Shown: in pieces, positions 45,771 to 60,004 of the stretch
Position numbering within the stretch: the stretch's first letter is position 1
Layout: each line of letters opens with the position of its first letter
Assembly (NCBI GenBank): GCA_934045075.1
Contig: OW203724.1
Location: forward strand, 4,365,908 to 4,429,907
Length of the DNA: 64,000 nt
Direction of reading: 5' to 3'
Source of the DNA: Yponomeuta sedellus
Lineage: Eukaryota; Arthropoda; Insecta; Lepidoptera; Yponomeutidae
Notes under the pieces: model-generated
What the model saw: only the letters and a program-made list of their open reading frames with translations
Told to the model about the DNA's origin: nothing
Databases searched by the model: none
Made by a program: the position numbers and the translations under genes

Positions 45771-46680
45771 GTAATTGGCCTCTTTTTCTGACGTTTGTTT
45801 TTCGAAAGTAACCTACCGAGTGCTCTTGCTGAATTAAATGGCTGTGTAAGATCGTGAACTAAGGTCTATTACATGTTTGTAAATATAACATAACATTTAC
45901 ATACAAGCACATACTTATTGCTTCTGGCCCTACACTAGGATACCCTGTGTCGTGGGAACCAGCAACAACGACATCACAAACATGTAAACATCCAAGACCT
46001 GGCCTTTTTTTGTCATATGACGTAGGTCTTAAGTTGTCAAAAGGTAAATGGTTCTGCTAGAACCTATGAAAAAGTATTGAGTTTTTTGAGGCTTTAGAAA
46101 GCTTGAACTTTTCACGAACAGGTGGAAAACGCTGTCAGCTATGACGTAGTGAGATTACCTCTGCCATGACGTCACGTAATTTGCAAACGTAGAGGGAGTA
46201 AAACTACTATCTACGTTTGCAAACAAATATTTAAAGCTGGGGCGTAATTTTGACGATTCTTTACAAACGACCTTAGTCACAAAGTGACCTTAGTGACGTT
46301 ACGACGATGGCGAATAGAGTCCGTTTCAAAACGAAAATTTATTTAACAAAAAATAAATTTAACTTTCGCAGCCATTTTCTATTTTTAGATATTCATATGG
46401 ATATATTTGCTTCGTCAGGTCCAATCTTAACCTTTGACCTAGAAAATAAAAAATATTACCTATTATTTATTTGTTTAAATTGGATAACATTGCCTTTAAC
46501 CATTCATACATACGAAGTACCTATATGTCGTATTTAACGTAACATGACTGTAAAACATCAACAATGTTATTTTCAAGGTCAGCACTGTGTGTTAAAATGT
46601 ACCTAATATTTTTAAATAAACTTGGTGTGAGTCAACTAGCGTATTACAAAGCTGTCTATTGCAATTGTATGTCTTTTTAG
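45771..46680 (+). other. Intron g
   Basis: Contains an inverted SINE C at 45880-46012. The 76-codon frame at 46307-46537 has no motif. Confidence 0.8.
45880..46012 (-). mobile_element. tRNA-derived SINE (family C), inverted truncated copy
   Basis: 'tgtcgtgggaaccagcaaca' and 'acgacatcacaaacatgta' match the family; the tRNA-like head is missing. Confidence 0.78.
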
Positions 46681-46852
46681 ATTTGGCTTTTTTGTAAAGG
46701 AGCGGAGAGTTCAGTTCTGCCCCTGTGTAAGAACAGCCAGACGGTGCATGAGACCAACCGGGACATCACGTCGTTCGCGCGCCGCGGCCTCCGCACGCTG
46801 GCTGTGGCCTTCCGCCGGGTGCCGGCGCACGAGTACGCCGCGGCCGCGCTGG
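46681..46852 (+). CDS. ATP11-like exon h: KGA motif
   Basis: Acceptor 'tatgtctttttag', donor 'cgctgg|gtgagc'; phase 0 to phase 1. Model residues 559-615. It begins 'IWLFCKGAESSVLPLCKNS', with the nucleotide-contacting Lys of KGAES, then 'TNRDITSFARRGLRTLAVAF'. Confidence 0.94.
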
Positions 46853-47547
46853 GTGAGCACTTAGAGGGAGTTGTTATATCTCATATCTTTGCTCACCGAG
46901 ACACACTATATCTCTATCATATCTCGCTCACCACTTGTGTCCTATCCTAGCTCATACCACGTCCAATCAACTAAGTGCGTGTAGAAACAAGAGACACAAG
47001 TGGTGAGTCAGTCTAGTCTACCTATTCCCTACTTTATCCAGATCACACGTTTTTTTTTGTGAACTTTCTCTCATCGCTCGTTGGTTACGACGAGAAATGC
47101 GGCAGAATGTAACCGATGTCAGACGATGTTGATCTCGCTCTCGCGCATTGCGTGTGAGCGGGATAAAGTAGCAGGAGATGACTACCGTACTGAGTTGAGA
47201 GTATGTGTGAAGAAGCCAGATATAGTTGACATCTCTGGGATATGAATGGGACACACTTGATGGCGAGGGAGTTGTGTGTCCACTTATATCTGGCTCTTGA
47301 GTTACCCAAGGCTACCGCCACGTACAGTCGACGGCACATCATCCTATAAAACCATGCACTCTGATCCGTCGTATTACGGGCGACTTTGCAACTAAAATGT
47401 ATATAGATAGGGTGATGTGCTGTCGAATGTGCCACGGGCAAACCAATAAAAATTTTATAGTTACAGGATTTATTTTTAAGTTAATAAATGTTATTGAAAA
47501 CATCAAAGAAATAGAAAGCCGCCGGTAGTAGAACTTCGCTTCTTTTT

Positions 47548-48108
47548 AGGGTTCCGTACCTCAAAAGGAAAAAACGGAACCCTTATAGGATCACTTTGTT
47601 GTCCGTCTGTCCGTCCGTCCGTCTGTCAAGACCCTTTTTCTCAGGAACGCGTGGAGGTATGAAGCTGAAATTTATATCAATTACTCAGGTCTACTGTCCC
47701 TTGAAGCTATGAAAAAATCAAACTTCTAAGCCAACGCAATCAAAAGATACAGCCGTTTATGCCGCAAATTTTCGACACTTGCAAGGGAATCAAAACCTAC
47801 AGGGTGCTTCCCGTGAACTCAGAATATTGAAATTTGGTACAAAGCAACGTCTTATAGCATAGATAAAGGAAAAATTACGAAAACCATAAATTTTTAGATA
47901 CATCACATAATCTATATTTTTTTAATAATTTTAAACTTACTACCCATTTCCTCATAAACGCGTAGAGTTATTAAATTGAAATTCATACCAAATACTCAGG
48001 TCTATAATACCTTTAAGCTGTAACATGTCGTAATGAACGAACTTTGTAAACCTTGCAGGTTTGTACGGAACCCTCGGTGCGCGAGTCTGACTCGCACTTG
48101 GCCGGTTT
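47548..48108 (+). repeat. Abundant 'gttccgtacctc' interspersed repeat, long copy
   Basis: Runs from 'agggttccgtacctcaaaag' through 'gtccgtctgtccgtccgtcc' to 'gtacggaaccctcggtgcgc'. The two ends are partly inverted ('gggttccgtac'/'gtacggaaccc'). Other pieces at 34860-35425, 43282-43375 and 15228. Confidence 0.75.
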
Positions 48109-48860
48109 TTTTCTTCTTCTTCTGCCGGCGTCTCAATCGGGAGGTCGTGGGTTCTAATCCCGGATTCCCGGCACGTACCAATGACTTTGTCTTAGTTACG
48201 TCATCGTATGCTTATAATACCGCGGCGGAGCTGGAGACCAAAAGGGGGCTAATTGTGTTTAGCTCGTACCTATGTATCGTGTTCCCTAATAAAGTAATAA
48301 CCAAGGCTGTTTCAGCTGGAATATTTTTTTTTCTGTAAAATATTGTGCTTTAGCTGGGCAAAACGTTCTGCTCATCATACCTACCTCCTTAGAATCTAAT
48401 CTCAACCATCGGGTCAGATTTTAACAAATCAAATATCAATCGATTCGTCGTATTGGCGCGAGTGTCGTATATAGACTATAATTGAAAGCAGCTAAATCCG
48501 ACTAAACTATAAAAACTAAAATAAGTTTTTTTGCTGGGTATATTTTTCCCCCATCACGCCATTCGCCGTTCGCTCCTCTCGCCATCCCCAGCCACGGGCC
48601 TCCTGCCGTCATGACTACATCGTCTAGTCTATCACTGACCGCCGCATGATTCTAGATGGTCACACCGTACTCCATTACTAATACCTGACATATTAGGTTT
48701 TTTTTAAACCTTTGTTTTACTTAGAGATGAGGGCTCTTGTACTTGTACAGGGCTTTATCAACTTAACTCCGGTTTCTTGAATTACTCGCGATTGAACTCT
48801 TCGAATAATAGCGGGGCCAATTTCTTTAATTTCAATGCATGGATTATGTATGTAGGTATT

Positions 48861-49228
48861 CGTTATCAACCCTTATATGTCCCCACTGCGGGGGCACGGG
48901 TCTCTTCCTGCATCGCAGGAAGGTTAGGCCATACTCCACCACGGGGGCCAAGTCCGGGTTGGTGGAGGATTGTGAGACAGTGGCGGGCCTCACTGTCAGA
49001 AGTTATCAAGCCGCCCATAAGGCCTCTGACATGGCTTAACGACTGCCATTATATGACAGCCGGCACCAACGGCTTAACGTGCCTTGCGAAGCACGGAAGC
49101 GCTCGGAAAAATGCCACTAGCGGTAGTCACGGGACGCTCACCCATTCCGTACCTGACCTCGCCTGTTGTTGCTTAACCAAGTGATTGATTCCAATCACTC
49201 GGTTCGCCTAGGCCACGAGCGCTTCTAG
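48861..49228 (-). mobile_element. 5S-type SINE, full-length with target duplication
   Basis: Perfect 10-bp duplication 'tgtaggtatt' (48851-48860 and 49229-49238). It shows the same structure as 30440-30814; box C here reads 'gaatgggtgagc' (two changes). Confidence 0.9.
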
Positions 49229-49840
49229 TGTAGGTATTGCAAGGACAAATATCCACCAAATATCCCACAGATTAACAAGTAGAGTCACGTAATATACCTT
49301 GAGTTGTCGTAATAAACTATGAATTGTCTTACTTTATTTTATTTTAGTTGTAGTTTTATGAAACTTGGATCAACGTCTTGATTATGTCAATTTTCACGTA
49401 TACATCTGTGTGCAAAAACGAAATATCTACTGGACTCTGTCGTACAATTTTATGTGGCTCAATTTCATACAACAATACGTAGAAATAATATAACTATGTG
49501 TGATATACCCACATGTCTATACGGCAGAGCCAAGTAAGCATTCCATGCAAACGTATACCTACGTGAAAAGATACATAAAAAATAAGTAAGACCTACGCGT
49601 CGAATTGATAACCTCCTCCTTTTTTGAAGCCGGTTAAAAATAGGCGCAGATCGCAAAAATCACATGGTGCAGGCATTCCAAACGTGTTTTAAACGTACGG
49701 TAAAAAAGAGAAATGATAAAAATGCGTAGTGCGTACGCATTTTTACTTAATCACCTTACCCTTTGGGTAGGGAACCCTAAGAAGGAATTATAACTTGAGT
49801 TAAATAATAAACATGGTGTAAAGACGAGCGTCGGTTTCAG

Positions 49841-50034
49841 GGGTGGGGCAAGTGGAGACGAGCGCTGATGCGGCGGCGCTGCAGCGCGTGACGGAGCAGT
49901 TCCGCGCGCTGGAGTGCGGCCTGACGCTGCTGGGCGCGACGGCCGTCGAGGACTGCCTGCAGGACGGCGTGGCCGACGCGCTGCACGCGCTGCGCCGCGC
50001 CGGCATGCGCGTCTGGCTGCTCACCGGCGACAAG
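49841..50034 (+). CDS. ATP11-like exon i: P-domain start
   Basis: Acceptor 'tcggtttcag', donor 'gacaag|gtaggc'; phase 1 to phase 0. Model residues 616-680. It contains 'LTLLGATAVEDCLQDGVADA' and 'VWLLTGDK', the TGDK motif of the P-domain. Strongly GC-rich. Confidence 0.95.
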
Positions 50035-50062
50035 GTAGGCGCTAACCAAATCAACGAGGGTC

Positions 50063-53749
<3,687 letters not shown>

Positions 53750-53811
53750 GAACACTTTATTGTACATAAAAAAGGAAATTACACAGATATAAATATTAAT
53801 AGACGATTTTA

Positions 53812-53925
53812 AAAACCTATTTAGAAGCTAAAAATTCCACCCATGCCGGGATACGAACCCGCGACCTCTGGCTATCCGTGCCAGCGCTCTTTCCAATTGA
53901 GCTAATGGGCGACTCACCGGCATCA
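53812..53925 (-). mobile_element. tRNA-derived SINE (family E)
   Basis: On the minus strand: A box 'ttagctcaattggaaagagc', B box 'gcgggttcgtatcccggc', then 'gtggaatttttagc' and 'ctaaataggtttt'. Further copies at 54100-54256, 54780-54890 and 16799-16905. Confidence 0.75.
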
Positions 53926-54076
53926 GTGAAATTTCGAACCTCTTTACACTATTCTCTGTATTACGTACCTACAGGCAGCGACATCTGGCTGAAGCAAATT
54001 GCATCACTTACAGCCCCGAGTACCTACTTTGCTGTTAGGTTTTCACATCGGAATGATATCGCTGTACCCACATGAT

Positions 54077-54256
54077 TATACTATTTTTATTTTTTAATGC
54101 ACTAACCCGTGCTAAGGACAATTTTAAAAACCTATTTAGAGGCTATAAGGGTTAAAAAGGGTTCGAGTCCCGGCATGGGTGGAATTTTTAGCCTCTAAAT
54201 AGGTTTTTAAAATTGTCCTTAGCACGGGTTAGTGCATTAAAAATAAAAATAGTATA
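54077..54256. repeat. Foldback of two SINE E tails, about 68-bp arms
   Basis: 'aatgcactaacccgtgctaa' and 'cctatttagaggcta' at the left recur inverted at 54183-54235. The arms are nearly perfect around a loop of about 43 nt containing a B-box-like 'gggttcgagtcccggc'. Confidence 0.85.
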
Positions 54257-54261
54257 ATTAA

Positions 54262-54600
54262 TAGACGACCTCGGTGACGCAGCGGTTTGGCACGCTGACT
54301 GTAAAACCGAAAGTCTGGGGTTCGATCCCGGCCGGGTCGAACTAGGAAACAAACTTTTCTAGATTGTCTCGGGTCTTGGACGTTGTCTACGTATTTATTG
54401 TATTAAATCTATCGTCGAGTTAGCACCACAAGTAACACAAGTCATTTAGTTGTACTAAGTACAACTAAATGACTTGTGTTATAACACAAATGACTTGTGT
54501 TATAACACAAGTCATTTAGTTGTACTTAGTATAGGGCTAACGAGATCTGTGTAATATGTCCATGAATATTTATTTATTATTATTATTATTTATTATTATT
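54262..54600 (+). mobile_element. tRNA-derived SINE (family D) with internal palindrome
   Basis: Head 'gacgacctcggtgacgcagc' and 'ggggttcgatcccggccggg', then a body ending 'cgagatctgtgtaatatgtc' and a (TTA)n tail. The 3' half recurs inverted at 59475-59602. Confidence 0.78.
54434..54480. repeat. Perfect palindrome, 23-bp arms
   Basis: 'aacacaagtcatttagttgt' begins the left arm. The arms are exact inverse copies around one base (54457). Partial copies of the same arm continue to about 54530. Confidence 0.92.
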
Positions 54601-55285
54601 TCTTAACCTGAGAGTACAGACGGCGCCCTTATCACTAAAAGTGATCTCTTCCGGACAACCTTTGGATAGACTGGAGCAATATATTGGAGAAGGAAGTAGA
54701 TGTACAAATAAATTAAAATATTTCAGATACATATGAATAAAACATGCTTAATTAAAAGAATAATTAATAATAATTATTTAAAAACCTATTTAGAGGCTAA
54801 AAATTTCACCCATGCCGGGATTCGAACCCGCAACCTCTGGCTATCCGTACCAGCGCTCTACCAATTGAGCAATTGAGGGTTAGTGCATTAAAAATAAAAA
54901 TAGTGTAATAATAATTATACCAACCCTAAATAGATACATACAAATAATAAATAGAAAGTGATATAAAAAAATATATATTTTATAGAAATACCTACATTTA
55001 TAGGCATAACAATATATGGACAGGACATAAATAAAATACCAACAATAGCTGAACAGTACTAACAGTATAAATATTAGCAAAAGTTTCACATAACACTAGC
55101 GAGATAGTATTCTTTTACCTACCATAGTTTAGTAATAAATCTTTACATCTCTCATGTTCGGTAAGTAGGTTCTTATTACCTCCAAATGGGGCTTGTAGGT
55201 GACTAATTAGCGCCCTAGGGTAATAATTTAGCTAGAAAAGCCCTAGGGCGGTAAGCAATTAAAAAAAAAACACTTCTTTTTGTGT

Positions 55286-55329
55286 GATTGATTGCAATCA
55301 CTCGGTTCGCCTAGGCCACGAGCGCTTCT
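55286..55329 (-). mobile_element. 5S-type SINE head fragment
   Basis: 'gattgcaatcactcggttcg' and 'cctaggccacgagcgcttct' match only the first about 45 bp of the SINE (minus strand). It lies 84 bp before the next exon. Confidence 0.75.
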
Positions 55330-55412
55330 ATACGATACTCTGACTGTATTTACTGTCAAATTCTGTCGTTTTAGCGCTGACAAAACTCGGGCTCACGCCG
55401 TCGTACTGCCAG

Positions 55413-55682
55413 GTGGAGACAGCGATCAACGTGGCGCAGTCGTGCGCGCACCTGTCGGCGAGCGACAAGCGCGTGCAGCTGGTGGGCGCGGGCGACGCGG
55501 CGGCGGCGGCGGCGGCGCTGGCGGCGGCCGAGGCGGCGGCCGTCGGCGACCTGGCGCTGGTCGCCGACGGCGACACCGTCGCCTACGTGCTGGACTCGCC
55601 GCTGGCGCCGCGGTTCGTCGACCTCGCCATGCGCTGCAACGCCGTGCTCTGCTGCCGGCTCTCGCCCATACAGAAGGCCAAG
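55413..55682 (+). CDS. ATP11-like exon j: P-domain with poly-Ala insert
   Basis: Acceptor 'tactgccag', donor 'gccaag|gtactg'; phase 0 to phase 0. Model residues 681-770. It begins 'VETAINVAQSCAHLS' directly after TGDK and ends 'NAVLCCRLSPIQKAK'. Between lies an Ala-rich run (seven, three and three Ala split by Leu and Glu) encoded by GCG/GCC repeats at about 55497-55540, where family members have a variable helix. Confidence 0.94.
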
Positions 55683-57218
55683 GTACTGTGCGTGTTGGAA
55701 ATTTTGATGCACGGGTACTCAAGCCGTCTATGAAACGTTTGACTTTGTTATTTGCATATACGTAATGAGATAACTTATATATATATATTGCACGAAAGGG
55801 CTCAGTGGCGTCTTCGGAGAGGCGTATACATGTTCAATAGTGGACCGTCACTGGCTGGTAATGATGATATACAGCGTCCCGAAGCAACTTCACTCACACT
55901 AGATGGGTGACTGACCGGACGCTCTAGTGCCTGAGACATTGTTTTTTAGATGAAGTTAGGCATCTTGACCATCATCCAACAACTATCTTGACCCATACAA
56001 TCATCTACATTACCGACTACCAGTCTCATATTTCCTTCAGCAACTTTCCCTCATAAGGTTGTCTGGAAGAAAATGCTTTTAGCTATAAGGCCTCCAATTG
56101 TACTTTGTATCTTTATAACATATTTGCTCGTAAAGTGGTTGTAATTACACCAATTTCAATATCGTAATGTATCTCATTCATTACGTACTTGTGCGATAAT
56201 GTAATGTAAAAGGCACGTGTTTTTTTTTAAATAAAGTTTTAAGATACTCCGTCTAAAAATTAACGATACTTTTAAAAATCTTAGCAAAGAGGTTTTATGT
56301 CAAGAAAGTGGTCAATATTTTATGAATAAAATTAACTTTGAGAAATAAAATATAACAAATAAACATTTAATTCTTTAATTTAATTAATTTTGACAATAAA
56401 TTACAACCATTTATCTGTAACAAAAACACAAAAATATTAATTTACTTTATTAGTACTTAATACTGGATGTTTTTGTACCTTGCCTAAAAAAAAAGTTGAT
56501 GCGCGCGCATCGCTTATTTGTGGACAAGTAAAAATAAATCCGCGCGCTTTTTCTTTTCGATGTATTGTTTTTATTTGAAAATGTCGTCAAGTACTTAGTG
56601 ATGATAACAAAGTCAGAGTTTTATTAATTTCCTCGTAAGTATGTTATAAAACGTCGTATGACATACGTGCGCTTTGAAAATTACAGCCTCTGCTTCCTTA
56701 TAGCCCTCGCCGATGGCTCGGGCTAGTAATATCGCCTCGGCTGTAATTTTCAACTTACCGCACTTATATCATAAATATCATAATGTACTATTACATGTTT
56801 TATAATGTTCTCTGGTGTACAATAAAGAATATTCTTATCTTATCTTACACTATCCCGTCATAGAAAAATATAGGTACTTAGGGCTGATTTTTCAATAGTC
56901 AGATAACTTTTATCTGAGGAATAAAAATGGCGGTTTGACAGCTTATGTATGAAAATTATGTCAATACTTTTTTTTTTACTTATTCGTGGGGAAAGAAAAT
57001 AAATCAAGGGAAGACCTTGAGAGTTGCTTGTTCTTAATTAGATCTTTCATCTTATATTTCGTTGCCCTCGTAGCTACGCTTTCAGGACGATTGACACTCT
57101 GGTTGCCTCCAGACACTTGTTTACTTATCTGCAATAGGTTTGAAGGCGATTAACGATTATGTATGAGAGGTTACGAGAAGCACCGACACCTGTTTTGAGT
57201 CGGGTCCCCGTGTTGCAG
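55683..57218 (+). other. Intron j
   Basis: Contains an inverted SINE B piece (about 55885-55965), LINE tails (56055-56130 and 56810-56850, the latter ending (TTATC)n), and MITE-like pieces at 56590-56770 and 56880-56975 ('gctgatttttcaatagtcag'). Confidence 0.7.
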
Positions 57219-57355
57219 ATAGTGAGCCTGATAAAGCACAGCAAGTGGCGGCCGATCACGGCGGCCATCGGCGACGGTGCCAATGACATCTCCATGATAC
57301 AGGAAGCCCACGTCGGCTTTGGCATCTTCGGCAAGGAGGGTCACCAGGCCGCCAG
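57219..57355 (+). CDS. ATP11-like exon k: hinge motif
   Basis: Acceptor 'cgtgttgcag', donor 'gccag|gtgcgt'; phase 0, leaves two bases. Model residues 771-815. It contains '[20 protein letters not shown]', with the Mg-coordinating GDGAND motif, then '[16 protein letters not shown]'. Confidence 0.96.
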
Positions 57356-57422
57356 GTGCGTTCTCTTCGTCGTGGGCTTGGAGTAGTTGCACAAGGGAAT
57401 AATCTCATTGGAGAGACCATTA

Positions 57423-58041
57423 GGCTGGGCGCATACTGAGACGCAGGCGCCGCTGCACAGCGCGGCGCAGGGCGGCACAGATTTTGTAAAGCATGGTACG
57501 TCATTGAGCTACGTACGCTGCGGCGCAGGCACGTGCGACGCAGACATGTGTCTGCCCTGCTCTGCGTGTCGTTGTAGTGCCGGCACAGATTTCTGCGCAG
57601 CGTTGCCATATGTGAGGATTTATCCGTACGCGTACCGAGTTTCATCTTTCCGTACGGATAGAAATTGCGTACGGAAATGTGTTCGGATTTTACCTGATTT
57701 ATAATTTGCTCAGTGGGTAGAACCATGGACTGGCAAGCGAGAGTCCCAGGTTCGATCCCGAGTACGGGCATGTACCAATGACTTTGTATAATTTCAAAGT
57801 TACGTACATTTGCGAATTTGTAGTCGCTATACCACATGCTAACGGTGAAGGAAAACATCATGAGGAAACCATTTCATAATCAGACTCTGAACTCATGTTT
57901 TCGTCAAACGTCTATTCCTTGCGCGAGCTAGGAAGGGAATAGCTGCGTCGCAGCATGCGGTGGGGGTCTATGTCTGCCTCAACTTCCCTGCCCTGTACTG
58001 AACTGTGCTGCGCTGTGCTGCGTCTCACCATGCGCCCAGCC
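57423..58041. mobile_element. PIF/Harbinger-like MITE with 3-bp TTA duplication
   Basis: Left 'ggctgggcgcatactgagac' and, inverted, right 'gtctcaccatgcgcccagcc', flanked by TTA on both sides (57420-57422, 58042-58044). TSD length and sequence fit PIF/Harbinger (TWA). The interior is GC-rich with no transposase. Confidence 0.75.
57706..57871 (+). mobile_element. SINE B 5' part nested in the MITE
   Basis: 'tcagtgggtagaaccatgga' to 'catcatgaggaaacc' matches the first about 165 bp of 1436-1835. The 3' part is missing, unusual for a retroposon, so a later deletion is likely. Confidence 0.75.
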
Positions 58042-58253
58042 TTAATATGTTTTGATCGAAATAATCAGAACATGTTGAAATGTATTCATATCAAAGCGCC
58101 TTAACTTACCTACATGTCTAGTAGAGAGATCTATCTATCCACAAACAACAGTTGTCTTATTTGTAAAACCTTACTATAAAACACTATGTAAAGTTTTTTG
58201 TCTCGTGCTTATACTTATAAATGAGATTTTTTTTCTTTTGTGGTCTGTTTCAG

Positions 58254-58389
58254 GTCAGCAGATTTTGCGTTCACGAAGTTCTCAATGGTGAAGAAAGTGC
58301 TTCTAGTCATGGGCCATTGGTACTACCAAAGATTAGCCACACTCATACACTACTTCTTTTACAAAAACTTAGTTTTCGGCAATTTAATG
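58254..58389 (+). CDS. ATP11-like exon l: stalk and TM5
   Basis: Acceptor 'gtctgtttcag', donor 'ttaatg|gtaagt'; two carried bases complete an Arg codon. Model residues 816-861. It contains 'SADFAFTKFSMVKKVLLVMG', 'HWYYQRLATLIHYFFYKNLV', the region leading into TM5. Confidence 0.94.
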
Positions 58390-58510
58390 GTAAGTGTCAT
58401 TTTTCTTTGCACCTGTAAGAAACAAAACGTACCGACAACCAAAAATTTTACAATTCTTACTACTACTTACTCTGACTACACGGATGGGTTATCTAAGGTA
58501 CCTATGATCG

Positions 58511-58671
58511 ATATCAACCCTTGTATGTCCCCATTACTGGGGCACGGGTCTCTTCGCATCGCAGGAAGGTTAGACCGCGGGGGCCAAGTTCGGGTTGGTG
58601 GAGGATTGTAAGACAGAGGCGGGCCTTACTGTCAGAAGTTGTCAAGCCACCTATGGTTTAACGACTGCCAT
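58511..58671 (-). mobile_element. 5S-type SINE fragment
   Basis: 'atatcaacccttgtatgtcc' to 'aacgactgccatt' is tail plus part of body, with internal deletions. Confidence 0.75.
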
Positions 58672-59067
58672 TTTCATGTTGACGCAGTGTTTTTAGGAAG
58701 GTACCACTAACAATAGTCAACAGTAGGTACTTAGCAGTCGGGTTGTTGATTTACATTTAATTTTTTTTAAGTCGTAACATTTGCTTTGGAATCGACATTG
58801 AAAAAACTCTTACTCAATCAGTGTCTCATTTCCTTCAGCAAATTTCCATCATAAGGTTGTCTAGAAGAAATGGCTTTTAGCAATAAAGCCACCGATTGTA
58901 CTGTATTTACATATTTCATATTATGTGCTAGTATTAGTGTACAATAAAGAATATATGACAGTTTTAAAATATAGTATTAGTTTTAATATATATTTGTATC
59001 AAGTATTGTGTTTAAAACCCGTATTAGGGCTTGCTTACTTAAAAAAATGGAACATTTATGCAAAGGA

Positions 59068-59420
59068 ACAGGATAAAACTTGCTAACCTTGTATCTGTAG
59101 CAATTTTCTCGAAAACGGCCAGTATCGGTCGAATCTATAATGATGTCACAGAACTACTGAACGAATATAGCGATCCAAGAACCCAAGAGTTGACTTGACG
59201 TTTGTTAGTTTACTGATCAGTGACATCAACAATTGCTGTACGACGCCGACGACGCCATGTTGCCCAAGATAGCGTTTTGGCGGCTTATCATAAAAGTGAA
59301 ATTTTCTTTGCTTTTTAAAAAAAACACGAAAGATTTAAATATTATCACTTTCTGAGCACTTAAATACCAACGAAAAATCTGAGTTGGTTTTCAGAAACCT
59401 GTCAAATAGCCTATTAGCTT
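59068..59420. repeat. Repeat copy lacking mariner (empty site)
   Basis: Matches 27395-27516 and 28830-28960 across the point where mariner sits in that copy. It has about 120 bp extra at 59231-59355. Confidence 0.7.
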
Positions 59421-59474
59421 TTGATTAATTAGTTTATTACATTACGTATCACGTCGTGAAGTTGGGGTGTTTTA

Positions 59475-59602
59475 ATAATAATAATAAAAAATAAATATTC
59501 ATGGACATAGGTATTACACAGATCTCGTTAGCCCTAAACTAAGTACAACTGAATGACTTGTGTTATAGGTGCTAACTCGACGATAGATTTAATACAATAT
59601 AT
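59475..59602 (-). mobile_element. SINE D 3' half, inverted, abutting the exon acceptor
   Basis: Reverse complement of about 54400-54590: 'acacagatctcgttagccct', 'gaatgacttgtgttat' and 'ctaactcgacgatagattta'. Confidence 0.8.
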
Positions 59603-59612
59603 GTTTTGGCAG

Positions 59613-59758
59613 TTGATGTACCAGTACCACAGCGGATTCTCAACGCAGTCGATCTTCGACTCGATGTATCTGACGCTGTTCAACCTCCTGTTCTCATCCG
59701 TGCCGTGCCTCGTGCTGGCCGTGACGGAGCAGCGCTGGCCCGCGCCGCTGCTGCTGCG
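59613..59758 (+). CDS. ATP11-like exon m: TM5 end and TM6 (last visible exon)
   Basis: Acceptor 'atgttttggcag', donor 'ctgcg|gtaagt'; phase 0, leaves two bases. Model residues 862-909. It contains 'LMYQYHSGFSTQSIFDSMYL' and 'LFNLLFSSVPCLVLAVTEQR'. The exons for TM7-TM10 and the C-terminal tail should lie beyond the retroelements at 60209-64000+. Confidence 0.93.
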
Positions 59759-59998
59759 GTAAGTCTCAGCAGCATCGCCCCGTGCCAAGCCTCGCGCTGA
59801 CCGTGACGGAGCAGCGCTGGCCCGCGCCGCTGCTGCTGCGGTAAGTCTCAGCAGCATCGCCCCGTGCCAAGCCTCGCGCTGACCGTGACGGAGCAGCGCT
59901 GGCCCGCGCCGCTGCTGCTGCGGTAAGTCTCAGCAGCATCGCCCCGTGCCAAGCCTCGCGCTGACCGTGACGGAGTAGCGCTGGCACGGGCCGCTCTA
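59700..59998. repeat. 82-bp tandem repeat covering the exon end and splice donor
   Basis: Units of 82 bp repeat 'gaccgtgacggagcagcgct', the exon end 'ccgctgctgctgcg' and 'gtaagtctcagcagcatcgc'. Donor GTs fall at 59759, 59841 and 59923, and a fourth unit decays after 'gagtagcgctgg' (59973). Confidence 0.93.
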
Positions 59999-60004
59999 CT
60001 CTTT

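Larger units (their letters stand above)
46853..49840 (+). other. Intron h
   Basis: Contains possible foldback DNA at about 46930-47420 (for example 'gacggcacatcatcctat' and inverse 'atagggtgatgtgctgtc'), the repeat at 47548-48108, a tRNA-like B-box piece near 48143-48175, and a full 5S-type SINE at 48861-49228. Confidence 0.78.
57356..58253 (+). other. Intron k
   Basis: Almost entirely a TIR element with a SINE inside (next two entries). Confidence 0.85.
58390..59612 (+). other. Intron l
   Basis: Contains a 5S-SINE piece inverted at 58511-58671, a LINE tail at 58850-58955, the mariner-free repeat copy at 59068-59420, and an inverted SINE D half at 59475-59602 that ends 10 bp before the acceptor. 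Confidence 0.82.

Noticed and set aside
55292..55765. Four overlapping GC-rich frames around flippase exon j
   Set aside because: Only 55413-55682 in one frame continues the P4-ATPase motif order with correct splice phases; the others are shadows of GC-rich coding DNA.
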